64,000 nucleotides of DNA from Oehlia diaphana (Eukaryota > Glomeromycota > Glomeromycetes > Glomerales > Glomeraceae). Below, one piece after another: positions 24,900 through 34,568 of the stretch (its first letter is position 1; each line of letters starts with the position of its first letter). The notes below the pieces were generated by a model. That model was given only the letters and a program-made list of their open reading frames with translations. It searched no databases and had not been told where the DNA came from. A program made the position numbers and the translations under genes. Location: positions 103,106-167,105 of the forward strand of contig QZLH01000053.1 of NCBI GenBank assembly GCA_003833135.1, in the 5' to 3' direction.

Positions 24900-26159
24900 A
24901 TATAACTCTTATATAATAAAAAAATTACTATATAGAAACACTCCTATCTTGAAGATAGAATAACCTTATATAAACAAAAAGTTTTGCCAATTATATATAA
25001 TTTTACACCAAAATCAAAAATAAGAGTTTCGTAATGACCTTTATATTTTATTTACAAATATAAATATATATGGTACTAGTAATAATCGAAAGCCTATTTG
25101 ACTTCTTAAAATCTAACCATCCGTACAAGATTGTATTGATTACTTTGAAAAAAAGGAGATGAAGAGGAAAAGTCATTTCTCACTTTGACCCAACCTCCAT
25201 AATCCATAATCTATAAATGTAAGAACAACAGATACAAATGTAAAAACGTTAATAAATACTTCACTGTCGAGATTGGCACCATATTTAGAAACTCAAATAT
25301 ATTTTTACAAAAGTGGTTTTTAATTAGCCTTGTATATTCTTTCAACCTACAAAAAGGGCTTTTCCTCGTCAATTTATAGTTAAGGGAATCAAAACTACCT
25401 AAAAAATCAGCTTGATTTGTTTGCATCGTTAAGAGATATTTTTGACCTCCCTGAATTTAAAGTTATGTTAGAAAACAGTGTAGAAGTAATGAGATCTTAA
25501 TTGAAGGAAATGTAGAAATAGACGTAAGGATCTCATATCTTTTCACGTTAATAATAATTCAACAAAAAAGAGGTAGGTCGCTTTGTTCTAGTTCTTCTTT
25601 AATATTTATATTAACAACTGGGCGAGGAATATCATCTAATTAACAGACATCAAGGCCAGAGAATTTTCAAGCTCTGCTTTTTGCCCGTGAGCTGTAAGCG
25701 TAAAATTTATAGGGGTATTTAGAAAAAATTTGCTATAAAGTTTGACTTCTATTTGCAACATGCTATTTTAGTTTCTCAAATAAATTATTAATTAAGTTAT
25801 TAAATTCTTGGATAAATTTAGGAAGGATATTATATCTAATATATTTCAGTTAAAATTTCTTCCCTATAAGTATGGGTGGGCAAATTCTCTCTCTCCTAAA
25901 TCAAATCAAGGTTGAGGGTCATCATTGAATGACTAGGCGAAAATATCCCGTGGTTTACGAACTTAGGCACTTGCTGGTTTAAGAATTTTGAAGAGTTTTT
26001 CAGGATAGTTTATAACTAACTTCAAAGGCCTGGATGGCGGCCATTTCATCTAACCCATCTTCCACATTTTGAAGAGAATTTTTTTAATAATTCTTTCATC
26101 CGAAAGAGTGGTTGAAGGTCGATTTTGTCTTTTGAATATTCATTCTAATCTTTTTCTTT
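24900..26159 (-). pseudogene. Decayed stretch next to the uridine kinase, probably also bacterial
   Basis: On the minus strand an unbroken 41-codon frame at 25636-25761 reads MLQIEVKLYSKFFLNTPINF then TLTAHGQKAELENSLALMSV plus N and TAG. A second piece just downstream in another frame reads LDDIPRPVVNINIKEELEQS. Nearer the kinase, broken pieces such as VEDGLDEMAAIQAFEVSYKL occur. The wording is protein-like, without introns, and unlike the surrounding fungal noise, so I infer the remains of one or two prokaryotic-style genes. I cannot name them. The frame at 25211-25426 (71 residues, minus) is not recognised. Confidence 0.35.
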
Positions 26160-26840
26160 TTATTTCAATTTTTCCCTTATCTCTCCAATAACTTTTTCCA
26201 CCTTCCTCTCATAATTATAATTATCATAATTAATCACTAAATCAGCATATGTTTTAACTGGCTCCACATAAGTTTCTTGATTTTCTTTTGGTTTACCTTT
26301 ATAAAATCTTTCTATTTCATATTCAACTGGCTTAGTGAATCTTCCTTCCTCTAAACCTTTTTTGTATCTGGCTAATCTTCTTTCTAGTCTTGTTTTTTCT
26401 GATACTTCTAAATAAATTTTTAAGGGAGATTTTTCTCTTATTTCTTTATTGAAAAAGGATAGCATTCCTTCTATTATAATTATTGGAAAACTATTAATTA
26501 AAGTTATTGAACGAGTGAATTTTCTTTCTCTTGAGTTTTCATAAATAGGCAAATAGATACTTTTCCCGGCTAAAAGGGCTTCTAAATCTTTATTTAATTC
26601 TTCCCACTGAAATATTTCATGTAAAATGGGGTTGCGGGACTGGAAAAGGAGGGGACTGTAAGCGTAGTAATTGTCAAAGGGAAGAATTACAGCTTTTTGC
26701 TGATTTTGCTCTAAATATTCTCTTAATTGTTGAGTAAAAGTAGTTTTTCCAGATGCTGCTCCTCCGGTGATTAATATTAGGAGAGGTTTTTCTTCTATTG
26801 TGGGGTACTGTTCTTCGATCGGCGGGTTGGATACTTTCAT
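26160..26840 (-). CDS. Uridine kinase / phosphoribulokinase-family P-loop protein, bacterial-type, intronless
   Basis: A single 226-codon frame encodes a P-loop NTPase: Walker A GGAASGKTTF at about residues 26-35, then a substrate region VILPFDNYY, a Walker-B-like PIIIIEGMLSFF, an LEVSEKTRLERRLARY segment (lid/arginine helix), and a YVEPVKTYADLVI motif typical of bacterial uridine kinases. Length (about 200-230 residues) fits the bacterial Udk family. The expected reaction is ATP-dependent phosphorylation of uridine/cytidine to the monophosphate for pyrimidine salvage. No intron, no fungal fusion partner and no organelle signal were seen. Another ATG upstream at 26889 lies in a different frame that overlaps the P-loop, so 26840 is preferred. 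A 6-base inverted repeat (GGGTTA...TAACCC) precedes it at about 26889-26913. Origin by transfer, for example from a fungal endobacterium, is inference; bacterial contamination joined in assembly is the rival explanation. Confidence 0.75.
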   Translation of the reverse strand: MKVSNPPIEEQYPTIEEKPLLILITGGAASGKTTFTQQLREYLEQNQQKAVILPFDNYYAYSPLLFQSRNPILHEIFQWEELNKDLEALLAGKSIYLPIYENSRERKFTRSITLINSFPIIIIEGMLSFFNKEIREKSPLKIYLEVSEKTRLERRLARYKKGLEEGRFTKPVEYEIERFYKGKPKENQETYVEPVKTYADLVINYDNYNYERKVEKVIGEIREKLK

Positions 26841-26889
26841 TTTTTTCTTCAGGGAGGATTTTTGTTTCTTCTATAGGAATTTTTTTCAT

Positions 26890-28175
26890 GGGTTATTTTT
26901 TATTGATTAACCCGTCAGTAATGTTACTTCAAAAATGAAACATGGCAAAAAGCGCAAAATAAGCGAAGCAAAAATGAATCAAACTATAACCAAAATTCAT
27001 ACAATTTAAAAGAAATATACTGTGCCAGCAATTGTGATAGTTTAGAGGAAATAGATTGTGCAGAAAATGATGGAACTAATTTAGCGAATATACTCAATTG
27101 TAAATTTTTAAAAATATTTATAATTTGATTGATATACCTTAATTTAGAATTTTGTGTTAATGTTTATAACCAACTTACGGATAAGATCGGATATTTTATT
27201 ATACTTTATTTAGTTAGTATTTTAAAAAAAAAAGATCCAATCAAAATTTCAATGATCTTGTACACATGACCTCGACGGCCTCACATTATTAAATTCAATT
27301 TCTTTTTTTTTTTATTAAATAATAAAAATAGAATAGGATGAATAGTTAGCTACATTTATTTTAAATAAAAAATTAACAAAATACAAAAATTTATTTCACG
27401 GATTTTTATTAAATTATATCAGATATAAAATAAATCCATTTTCCAACAAAATTCATCAAAGTCATAACGTGGAAATAAGAAAACAGATCCTATTTTTTTC
27501 CTATTCGGTAATAAATTACTTTGAGAATAGTGAATGGTGAAAGAGCTATTATCATTACTTTATATCTTCCAAAGGTTTCCCACTATCATTTTATTTGCCG
27601 AGTTTTTCTTGACTTTGTTATACGAAATAATAAAAATTATTATAAAATTGTAGTTAAACGCTAAAGTCATTATATCAACCCATAAAATTAATATCATTGC
27701 TCTTCATCACTGAAAAGTGATTTTTATATTAAACTTCTTATCAACCATGATACTTATTAATACAATTGAAATATTAATAATTTTAGATAATTTAATGTGA
27801 TCAAATTAATCAATATAAAAAATCAATTTTAAATTTTATTACAATACTAATTTTTTAGATATGAGCCTTACTATATTTCTATCAAATGTCTCAGAATAAC
27901 ATTAAAGACTATCCTCATGTTCAAAATTTTAAAACTATATTTGATAATGTTTTTTTTTAAAATATTTTCATTTAAAGTTAAATGTGTATTTTAATTTCTT
28001 TCATCTATAATAAAAAAAAATATAATAAAAAAATAAGATTAAAAAATTTAATAGACCAAAAATCATATGCAAAAGAAATTACTTTTAAAATTAATGTCAT
28101 CTTAAGGAATCTGTAAAATAGAAGAATAATTATTACTCTAAATAGATTAGAATAATTATTTTGAATTAAAATTAC
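26890..28175. other. Intergenic with a relict of the kinase upstream block
   Basis: At about 27118-27185, minus-strand reading shows ACATTAACACAAAATTCTAA, then TTAAGGTATATCAATCAAAT. This is a diverged form of the upstream block seen at the kinase copies, in the right orientation for the exon-1 relict at 24783-24875. A short plus-strand frame near 26936-27008 begins MKHGKKRKISEAKM but is too short to name. Nothing else was recognised to 28175. Confidence 0.4.
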
Positions 28176-28250
28176 CTGAGTATTCTAAATCATCATTATC
28201 AGCATTTTTTGGTTCTGGAAAATTTCTCATTAAAGACATGAGTTTCACAC
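28176..28250 (-). pseudogene. Relict of a kinase-family C-terminal exon
   Basis: Minus-strand translation gives NFPEPKNADNDDLEYS, followed by a clean GTAATT donor at 28175. NFxEPxN is the tail motif of related kinases (NFENLPEPVNS in the intact copies), but the following acidic wording differs, so it comes from another subfamily. It sits exactly at the end of the right duplicated arm (28226). Confidence 0.5.
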
Positions 28251-28728
28251 GTTTTACAACTTTTTTACATTCTAAACGGGTTGAATTTTTATAATTACAT
28301 TAATACTTGGATAAAAAAGATCCAATCTCATAATAATTTCTATAAAATTTTAAGTTAGTCGGGTAAAGACTGACAGACTTGTCTATGTGGAAAATTAAGA
28401 GAAAAAAAAAGATTTAAGAATTTTCAGTAAAATTTATTCGATTTGGTTACAATTACTGTAACTTTTTTTTCTTTTTTTTTTTTTTTTACGAGATGGATCA
28501 GCTCTATCGAATATCGTCATATGACTATAAAATAAAAAAAAACCACCTTCTTTAATTATTTTAAAATAATGAGAAGTAAATTTGTATTTTCTGACTTTTT
28601 CTTGTTAAATAACAACGGAATATTGTTTTTTTACTTCTGTTGATAATTTATACATGATATTTCCACAAAAAAGCAGAATCAATACAACTTGGAGTCACGT
28701 AATCTTCTATTTCGCCAATAATTAATTA

Positions 28729-29178
28729 CACAGTGAAATTCGATAAACCGTATCTTCGATAAACCGGATTTGGGCCTAAACCGGACTTTTATGCTGGAAC
28801 CAAATCACGTATATTAAAATAGGTTCGATATACCGGAGTTTACTAGTAAAAGCTCGATATTCGCTATAACGGACCAACTTTCTACCCGATAAAACCGGAT
28901 CACGTGATCATGAGCCAATAAAATTTAAGTAACGTGATGCGGTAAATCTTAACTTTGGCCGGAATTATAATAATCTTAATTCCGGCTGAAGTTATGTATC
29001 ACTTAAATATTCAATTAAATTCATTTTCATGATTTCATGACCTCTATGACTTAAAACTAAGATGAAAAAATTAAATTATAGTGTATATTAGTTTTATTAG
29101 CATCGCTAAACCGGATATCCCGATAAATCGGATATTTTTAGTGGAACCGACAGATCCGGTTTATCGAATTTCACTGTG
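28729..29178. mobile_element. Non-autonomous Tc1/mariner-pogo-like element with 26-bp TIRs
   Basis: The ends are inverted repeats that start CACAGTGAAATTCGATAAAC and continue six more bases with one mismatch. They are flanked by TA on both sides (28727-28728 and 29179-29180). The interior repeats sub-terminal words of the same flavour (AAACCGGAC, CGATATACCGGAG, CGATATTCGC, AACCGGATATCCCGATAAAT). The 450-bp length and absence of an open frame make it a MITE. A TA target site and CAGTG...CGATAAACCG ends are the hallmark of the Tc1/mariner superfamily, most like pogo/Tigger types; that subgroup is inference. Confidence 0.8.
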
Positions 29179-29570
29179 TATATTAAAATAATATAGGCAA
29201 CTAAAAATTTTTAGAGAATAAAATAGTATACAGCATGATGATGTATTTATTTTATAGTATAGATTTATTTTTCTTTGATCAAATAAAAACATTGTGTAAT
29301 AAAAATAAAAAAAATTTATAAAGAAATTTGCTAAGTTAATATAATAATAAAAGTACTGAAATCAAAAAGAATGTATATAAGAAAATGGAATAGTATATAA
29401 TAAAAAGAAACTAATAAAGTTTTTTGAACAATTTACTAATTTTAAAATTGAAATAATTTATTCATCACGCGTGCGATGTCATCGCCACCTCTCTATTTTG
29501 GCTGGCATTACGTAGTTTACCCAGAGGTGATGCATCGCTATGGGCGATAAATAAATTTACTACTTAAAAT

Positions 29571-31463
29571 TTATTCATCATCGTCTTGATTGAGATCTAT
29601 TTTTTTAAGAAAATAATAATTAAATTAAATTAATAATTTCATATATTTAAAAAACAATGTCTTACCCAATTCATTTAATTCACAATCCAAACATTCAGAA
29701 ACTATTAATAAAATGATAAAATAAAATAAATATTATTATAATAATCACAATAATCTTTAATAATGTGAATTAACTTACTTGGATTTACTGATGACGATGA
29801 AATGGGTTCTATTAAGAGGAAAAAGAAATAATAAATAAATTGATAAATTATATTCTCATATAAATTTTTAATACAAATTTACCTTGAAACGAAGATAAAT
29901 AATCGGTTGAATTAACTGGTTCTGGAAGATTTTCAAAATTTAAAAGTCTGCTAGTATAAATTGCTTGTGGGTGTGTTTGAAGATTTTTAGATTGATTTTC
30001 ATTTTTTCTGTTTTTTAATTTATTCTCTTTAATTTTTTCACATTCTTTTATTTGATAACTAATTTCACTGTTTTTATCTTCCTTTTCTTTATCATATTTA
30101 AAGATTATTTGACGTAATTCTTAAGCAGTTGGTCTATTTTCTGCTTTAGCATCCCAACATTTAATAATCAAATCTGCAATTAATTTCGGTGTATCTTCAG
30201 AAATTTTTGGTCTAAATCCTTTGCATATCTTAACAGCCAAATTATTATCATGAGAAATATCATTATAAGTAATTTCATCTGACATAATTTCATTCATTAT
30301 TATTCCAAATGAGTAAATATCTGCAGCTTTTGTATATTGACATCCATGTAAAACTTCCGGTGCCATATAAGATAATACTCCATAAATTCCTTTTTTAACT
30401 GATTGCTCTCCATTATTTATTGGTTGACACATTCCCAAATCACTAATTGATAGTATATCATAATTATTATCATGTAATATATTTCCCGAATGAAAATCTT
30501 TATGAATATTTCCAGCATCATGAATACCTGAAAGTCCATCTAAAATGCAAAATAAATATCTTATTTTGGTTTTATAATCTAAACCTTTCACAAAAGTATT
30601 TCTCAAATTTCCTCCTTCATAATAATCTAAAACCATCATATAATCTTTAGTAACTGGATCTTGAGTAATTCCAAAACACATAACAGTATTAGTAGTATGA
30701 AAATGACTTGAAATATAATATTTAATCTAAAATTATTAAAAAGAGAAATTTTGTTAATAAATTATGTATTAAAATACAAATATTAATAAGCAATATTTAT
30801 TTTAATTACCTCATTTAAAAAATCATTACTTATATTGTTAGATGAATTATTTAAACTTTTCAATGCAACTTTTCTTGAAGTACGGATCCATTCTTGATTT
30901 TCAATATCCCAACGCACAATATTTCCTTCGGACCAGTAAGCCGAATAAATTTTACTAAAACCACCTCTAGTAAGATAGGTAACATCTTCAAATTTTTCAA
31001 AAGGTATCCATTCAAGACTTTTTGTGCAAAACAAAGAATTAAGTTGTGATTGTTGTATAAATTCATCAATATTTTTATTTCCACTAGTCCAATTTTTAAA
31101 ATTTTCCTTAAATCTTTTAGCATTACAAGGTTTGCACCAACACCATCCTGTACCTGGTTCATTACATTCTCCACATACTCCGTATACCTCTTTTCTTTTT
31201 TCTAAATCCATAATATTTACTTTTTTAAGAAAAGAAATAGTTTCATCTGATTCAGTAGTTGAATCAGTTGAAAAAATTGTAGCGTGGATCTATGATTAAA
31301 AAATTTAATAAATACCATCTATATTGTTTATCATATATTATAATAATTTTACCTGATATTCTTCATCATCTTCATTTTCTTTCCATAAATTTTTAGCATC
31401 AGTTTTAGATTTATTTCTTATTGTAATCTCAGTTGTATCTAAATTTTGGCTTGAAATATCCAT
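29571..31463 (-). pseudogene. Zinc-ribbon protein kinase, copy C, truncated by one nonsense codon
   Basis: All six exons and splice sites are intact (exon 1 31353-31463, exon 2 30810-31289, exon 3 from 30726, stop of the ancestral frame at 29571-29573). The codon after RPTA is TAA (30121-30123) where copy B has AAA in the same context, GCTxAAGAATTACG. After it, the frame stays open through the usual tail and micro-exons. The expected product is therefore 398 residues: full ribbon (CGEC...WCWCKPC), glycine loop, HKDFHSGNIL, DLG and MAPEV, but no family tail. The kinase domain is complete, so a tail-less kinase is possible. The premature stop lies upstream of several introns and could instead trigger mRNA decay. 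It may be a functional truncated gene rather than a dead one. Confidence 0.85.
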
Positions 31464-31539
31464 TTATTAATATTTTTTAAGTAAAATATAACAATTATAA
31501 TTTAGCGAACATTGGAAAAAAATTATCCGTCATTAAATG

Positions 31540-31630
31540 CAGATCTTCCCTAATTGATATTACATAATGAACCTTAATTTAGAATTTTTGTGTTAATGTT
31601 ATGACCTCATGACTTTAGGGTTTGTCAGAT
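31540..31630 (-). promoter_or_regulatory. Family upstream block, copy C
   Basis: Minus-strand reading gives GTCATGAGGTCATAACATTA, ACACAAAAATTCTAAATTAA and GTAATATCAATTAGGGAAGA. It ends about 80 bases upstream of the ATG at 31463 and matches copy B base for base over most of its length. Confidence 0.5.
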
Positions 31631-31811
31631 TCGGATTTAAAGTTTCAGAAAAAAAAAAATTATTTTCTCTGTTTTATTTTAATTTTCCTTTATAATAACT
31701 ATATAAATTATAATTTTCCTTTTTTAGGTGGAACTTATATCCTGATAAAATTAATTTTTTTACTTTATTGATAAAAAAAAATATTTAATACTGTAAACTT
31801 TTGATACTGTA

Positions 31812-32430
31812 AGCAGTAACTATTTTATTTCTTGTGTTTGGGAAAAAATTAATTACAGTGGGTTTTCAAAATTATGCCGATCATGTGTCGATCAATTCTA
31901 AGCCACATCAAGTTCGTTTTTCACTTTGAAATTGAGCTTTGGTACTTTATTAAATAATTAAAATAATAGACAATTTTTAGCAAAATAGATATTAATTTTG
32001 AATAAATTCATGATCATTATTTCTACAATAAATACTGCTGTATGTATTTTCTATTTTCATATTTTGTGATAGTTTCAGAATTAAGATTTATAATCCTTTC
32101 CTTCTAATTTATTATTATTTTATTTATTTTTCAGCATCATTAATCATTAGTAACGAGAATAAAACTTTGAAAAGATTGGGTCAGAAATTGGCATTTACAG
32201 AAGAAAGTGTTAATATAAATATTTGCAAAAATAGCACAGCAATCATGCAAATAGTTAACCGAACTTGGAAAGAATATATACAGAGTTACTCCTGCAAGGT
32301 CTGGTTCATATATGGGAAATAAGTTAGATTTGTTGATATAATTATTTAGAATTACTAAAGAATTATGAAACGAAATTATGAATTAGTTAATCGCAAAATT
32401 TGCGACTAATCATATATTTTAAATATTTCG
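31812..32430 (+). other. Intergenic with one unidentified open exon-like stretch
   Basis: After a canonical acceptor (TTATTTTTCAG at 32134) there is an open stretch of 188 bases to TAA at 32320-32322. It reads SLIISNENKTLKRLGQKLAF, then TEESVNINICKNSTAIMQIV and further residues. It looks protein-like but I recognise no family and no upstream exon. The remainder is AT-rich without features. Confidence 0.3.
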
Positions 32431-33173
32431 ATATTACTGCGCCTGTGGCCGGTTAACTACATTTTTTTTAAATTGATCTGAAATTTTAATTAAAAATGTT
32501 TCTAATTTATTATATTTTGTCATTATTAAATGAAAAATTTCCTATACTTATTTTCAAGTCATATATAATTTGTTTTATTTATATTTATTAGTTCAAATAT
32601 AAATAAGTTTAATTTCCTATTTATATATTTACATATTTAAGTTACTTCCATTTTATAGAGTCATTATAATGATGAATATTTCGAAAATTATTTAAAATAT
32701 CATTGCAGATTAAAAGATTAAATCGTACTAATATTAAAAAGAGAACTTACAATAGATATTCTAATAATATAAAAAAAGTTTTGAGGAAATAGTAACAAAT
32801 GAAATCTGCGGATTATCTAATCAACTGTATACTAATACATTAATTAATAGGAGAGATAGTACTATTAAATCTTAATTTATTTCGGGACTGCAAAATCTGT
32901 AATTGACAAGAATAATCATTACATTATTTTGATCAGTTGACTATAATCACTATATTGAAAAGGAAATATGTAATCACAAATTATCGGTATTTTTATCGAT
33001 TATTTTTATCGATTATAGAATTTTGCAATCCGCAATAATATTAAATATATAGTATTGTAAATGTTTAAATAATAATTATTAATAATTAGGAATACAAAAA
33101 AGAAGCAAATATTGCCATTTTTTCGTTTCTTGCTGTTATTAGCCGCAGATTCTGCTCACAGGCGCAGTAATAT
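32431..33173. mobile_element. Putative DNA element with perfect 17-bp terminal inverted repeats
   Basis: ATATTACTGCGCCTGTG at 32431-32447 is the exact reverse complement of CACAGGCGCAGTAATAT at 33157-33173. The repeat is GC-rich in an AT-rich background, so chance pairing is unlikely. The 743-bp interior has no open frame with domains. TTATCGATTATTTTTATCGA (direct ATCGATT words) lies at about 32992. The target duplication could not be fixed. Confidence 0.55.
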
Positions 33174-33519
33174 TATTATTAGATCTAGCGAATTTGGGCG
33201 CAGAAATTTTTTCAGCAATATATACAATAAGAATTCGGTACGACGATTATGTGATTTATAAATTCCATGATAAATTAATTTTTTATTAAAAAATACATAA
33301 AACTTATGCAACAATTTTTCGTAAACCGGTACAGTATTATATATTATTTTCTTTTAAAATTAAACGCTCATTGGACGGAAATATACTTTTTTTTTCACAT
33401 TTGTATTAAAGCCTAGTAACAAATCAAGTCACAAATTCAAATACAATAACAGCAGTAGATTATCAGCAAATTAGTTCTGATAATATTTACACATCAAATA
33501 CCAATTTATCATGTGAAAT

Positions 33520-34568
33520 ACAGTATCTCAAATTATTCAAAATTTTGATAGAATAAACATAAAAGAAATAGAACCTATAACACAAAACATTGATTCACAT
33601 AATGATTTAAGTATTTTAATTGATGAATTAACTAAAATTATGTTTAAAGCAGTAAATGAAGGGGAAGAAATAATGGTAATTAAGCAATGCTTTTTAGATA
33701 ATATTAATAATTATCAGGTAAATTTACAAAAAATTTATAATTGGCTTTTAAATAATCAAGATAATTCAAATTCTATTTATTTACTTGGATATCTTAATTA
33801 TTATGGAATTGGAATTAATATTAATATGAAAAAGTCACTTGAATTATTTCAAAAAGCAGCAAAATTAGAAAATATTTTAGCCAAACTTGATGTTGCCAAT
33901 AGGTATTTATATGATAATAATGATAAAAATAAATTAATTGAAGCTTTTGAAATATATAAAAAATTAGCAGAAAAAGAAATTCCATTTAGTGTAGTTATGT
34001 TAGGTTGTTGTCATGAAAATGGAATTGGAGCTGAAAAGGATGAGAAAAAGACATTTAACTTATTTCAAAAAGCTGCATATTTGGGAAATTCTTTTGGATT
34101 ATGTAAGTTAGGATGTTGTTATTAATACGAAATAGGAACTATCATTAATGAACAAAAAGCATTTAAATCATTTCAAAAATCGGCAGATTTAGGTCATTCA
34201 TGTGGAATATACGATTTAGGAGCTTGTTATGAAAATGGAGTTGGAATCGAAATTGATGAAGAAAAAGCATTTGAATTATATCAAAAAGCAGCAGATTTAG
34301 AAAATATATATGCAATAAATGCGTTAGGATGTTGTTATATTACTGGAATTGGAACTGATATTGATATGCAAAAGGCATTTGATTAATTCAACAGGAAGTA
34401 AATTTAGGAAATTCTTCTGCTCAATATAATCTTGCTGCTATGTTTGAAGATGGATATGCGTATGGAATTAAAAAAGATATGAATCAGGCAATTTACTGGT
34501 ATAAAAAATCTGCCGAACAAGATTATCAAAATGCTAAAGATAAATTAGTGGAACTTCAAATTGTGTAA
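33520..34568 (+). pseudogene. Sel1-repeat protein fragment (tail of a kinase-Sel1 type gene), broken
   Basis: The frame is open from about 33523, begins QIIQNFDRINIKEIEPITQN and runs into Sel1-like repeats. About six repeat units follow the pattern LGxxYxxGIGxxxDxxKAFxLFQKAAxLG (LGYLNYYGIGININMKKSLE, LGCCHENGIGAEKDEKKTFN, LGACYENGVGIEIDEEKAFE, LGCCYITGIGTDIDMQKAFD). TAA at 34123-34125 interrupts the third unit, and a frameshift follows ..MQKAFD near 34384, after which the last units (IYWYKKSAEQDYQNAKDKL) continue to the TAA at 34566-34568. Sel1 repeats are helical scaffolds for protein contacts. In Glomeromycota they often follow a kinase domain, and the QNFDRxNIKEIEP linker is typical of that. 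No kinase domain precedes it here. Confidence 0.75.

Larger units (their letters stand above)
28226..31811 (-). repeat. Right arm of the long inverted duplication (contains kinase copy C)
   Basis: This is the reverse-complement partner of 17307-21546, described there. It is shorter because it lacks the 1.07-kb insert, although it has gained a 450-bp TIR transposon (28729-29178). Where the transposon sits, the other arm reads TTTTAATAT and then diverged sequence before ATTATTGGCGAAATAG, so the empty site is not perfectly preserved. Confidence 0.85.

Noticed and set aside
26160..26840. Use of TGA as tryptophan, pointing to a Mycoplasma-related donor
   Set aside because: The only Trp codon is TGG and there is no in-frame TGA, so the sequence does not decide the genetic code of the donor.
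26674..26889. Longer uridine kinase start at 26889
   Set aside because: That frame differs from the one encoding the P-loop and has no family features beyond the first residues. It could be a shifted N-terminus, but this cannot be shown.
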